From positions 30,664,217-30,728,216 of the forward strand of contig CM044956.1 of NCBI GenBank assembly GCA_024516035.1: 64,000 nt of DNA, written 5' to 3'. Positions 39,601 through 42,600 of this stretch are shown here, in pieces. Below the pieces are notes generated by a model. It was not told the origin of the DNA and ran no database searches. It saw only the letters and a program-made list of their open reading frames with translations. Within the stretch, counting starts at the first letter, position 1. Each line of letters opens with the position of its first letter. The stretch comes from Bactericera cockerelli (taxonomy: Eukaryota; Arthropoda; Insecta; Hemiptera; Triozidae). The position numbers and the translations under genes were made by a program.

Positions 39601-42600
39601 GCACCATGATCATCTTGCTTTTGTATATTATTATCTGACCTGGTTGTAGGGTTTTTAGTGAAACCCTAACAATTAACACTACGACCTAATTAGATCTATT
39701 GTGACCAGTTAATTCTATTTGGTTTTAACGTCCTAATTTGATATGGTCAGGAAGCGGGTTTTACCCTCCAATTGTTGGGAATCGTATCCAACTACCCACA
39801 CATTAACGTCACCTAGCCTGGGTTGGGCTGGAAATGCCACTAGCCTCATGTGCTCGGGGGGGAACATATTTTTTGTTAAAATGTTTGCCCCCAACCGGTA
39901 ATAGAACTCAGGATCATTACACCATGGAGCCTGGATCTTGCTATATAACCTTCCAGAAAGGAGGCGGTTTCTTCCGCATTCTTACCTTGCCGAGATGAAT
40001 CTGAGAGTCATCCCGTATACAGGGTCCGGCAGTGCCCATGAAATTACACTCGCACGCTATACAGGGTACCTCAGCATCCGGTGGGGTGCCCGTTGGTCTG
40101 TAGTAGCCCAGCTCGCAGTTCTCACAGTTCACTCCCGTGGTGTGAGACTGAAAGCAATAGTTGGATATTTTATCTTTATCGTACTGTTTATAATTTGAAT
40201 ATAAAGATTCCTACTTTTAACTCTCTTATATGGCAATATAATATGTGATGAGACATCCGTCATAAATTCATAGTACATAATAATATGCGATATATATAAT
40301 CCATTTACATTCATTCATCTTCAACAGAACTGCGAAACGACTGGACCAAATTACCCCCAATTAGGCACGGAGCCTGTGGTATTTAAGTGCGTAATAGGGA
40401 TTAAAAAAATCAAGTAGGATGCAAATCCGGCCACGAGCAAAAACCAAATTGGCAGGTTCCGTTACGGCTTTTTCTTCTGCATTAAAAAAATAAAAATATT
40501 TTGGGATGATGTTTTTCAGTGAAAGTTGAAGGAAACCTAATACCCGGTTTCCTCTTCATAGGACCGTGATCCAGAACTAAATCCCACCTAAGTTCACCAA
40601 CCCCAACCCCAACTAACTTGAGCAAGGAATTATAATAAGGGTTGGGTGGAAGAGATTGCCATAGGCAATAACCCCGCCCTTTAGTTAGGACTTATGTTTT
40701 TATTTATATTTTCTATTCTTTTTCATTTTCATTGTATATATTGTTTCCATTTTTTTCATTGTTAAATTAATTATTTGTATGTACATAATGTCCATTTATA
40801 CCTAATAAAGCGTTGTATAATAATGATAGTCTTACAGTGCAGTTGATGCAGACCCCGCCCCCGGTGTAGGAGCCCTGGGTGTCCAGGGAGAGATTGGCGG
40901 CGTGTACCACAGGGTCATACTTGCAGGCGGCGGCGTGCCCATAGCACTGGCACTTCTGGCAGGGGGAGCCACTGGTCAGGGTGCCGGGCGCCCAGGGCAG
41001 GGCGTTGAACAGAGGGCAGCAGCGGTCGCAGCGCGGACCACACGTGTTGTGCGAACAGTCGCAATGATAGTCCTGCCGAACAAATAGAATAGAATAGAAT
41101 ATACCTTGTTTATACTGCCGAGGTAAGACTGAAAAGTCCCTTTACTCCAGCAGAAACGAAATGAGTATCAATCAGAACATGACTCTTGCCTGGTGAAGTC
41201 ACACAGGTTATTATAGGGACTAAGATTTCCTTTTAGTCTAAGTCCAAGCCAATGTTATAATAATAATATCGCCTTATTTATACTGCCCGATTTAAGACTA
41301 TTAAAGTCCCATTATTCCAGCAGTAAGCCCAAGACATATTATTATGTGGTAAAAATCCCAAATGGGAGGATAACTTGTCATGTCCCGGCTGGGTTTCGAA
41401 CACATGACCTCTGGATTCACAGAGTGCCGCCTTTACCACTGAGCTACAGGGACAGACGTCAATCAATCAGAACTTGACTCTTGTCTGGTGAAGTCACACA
41501 GGTTATTATAGGGACTGAGATTTCTTTTTAGTCTAAGTCCAAGCCAATGTTGTATGTTGTAAGGACCTTTTCTGGACAATAATAATAATAATATCGCCTT
41601 ATTTATACTGCCCGATTTAAGACTATTAAAGTCCCATTATTCCAGCAGTAAGCCCAAGACATATTATTATGTGGTAAAAATCCCAAATCGGAGGATACCT
41701 TGTCATGTCCTGGCTGGGTTTCGAACCCACGACCTCTGGAATCTCTGGATTCACCGAGTGCCGCCTTTACCACTGAGCTACCGGGACAGACGTCAATCAA
41801 TCAGAACTTGACTCTTGTCTGGTGAAGTCACACAGGTTATAATGGGGACTGAGATTTTCTTTTAGTCTAAGTCCAAGCCAATGTTGTATGTTGTAAGGAC
41901 CCTTCCTGAACAATAATAATAATACTCTTTAGTGGAAAGTAATCACCAGGCGAGGTTAATGCTAGAACCATTTTCTACCACCTAACCCTCAGAGTCTTAT
42001 TATTATGAGGTCACAAACTCAAATTAATGAGGAAACATACATACGTACGGCCGAATTATGAAACAGTATTAGATTTAATCTAAGCGGACTCTTATCTCTT
42101 AACACATCCTCTAGCATGAATTAAGTGATAGTGTCCACTAGTGTCTCGCCAGAGGACTAAAAGCAGAGAGCGGACTAGCCAACCTTAACAAGCCAGGCTA
42201 GCTTGCAGTTTCCCACGGGTTCAATGGCTTAGAAAGGAAAAGCCCAAGTCCTCACAATGGTTGATGGCACATAGAAATATAAAGTTGGGTGGATCATTAT
42301 TTCCCCTACAGCTACAACTTATATTACATCTGATCCTGTTTCATAATTCTAATGGAGAGGAATGGAGCTTACCGAAGAATGAGGGGGGTTTGAATGTTCC
42401 ACCTTCTCATGTTTTCGTTAATAACCGTAAAACATTGGTCTTGAGCAAAACTATGTGGCGACTTACCCCTTTCGCCAGCTTGCACCGGCTGGCGTGGCCA
42501 TTGCAGATACACTGCGCCCCCACGGCTATCTCCCTGATGGAATAGAACAGCTTCTTCTGGTAGGCATTGTCCACGAGCTGGGAAAACTTGTCCGGGGGGC

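Larger units (their letters stand above)
41160..41905. repeat. Tandem segmental triplication including SINE A copies
   Basis: A segment starting AATCAGAAC.TGACTCTTG with GGTGAAGTCACACAGGTTAT and AGTCTAAGTCCAAGCCAATG occurs at about 41170, 41465 and 41800. The first two copies are each followed by an inverted SINE A (41272-41455, 41600-41790). Period is roughly 295-335 bp. Confidence 0.88.
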
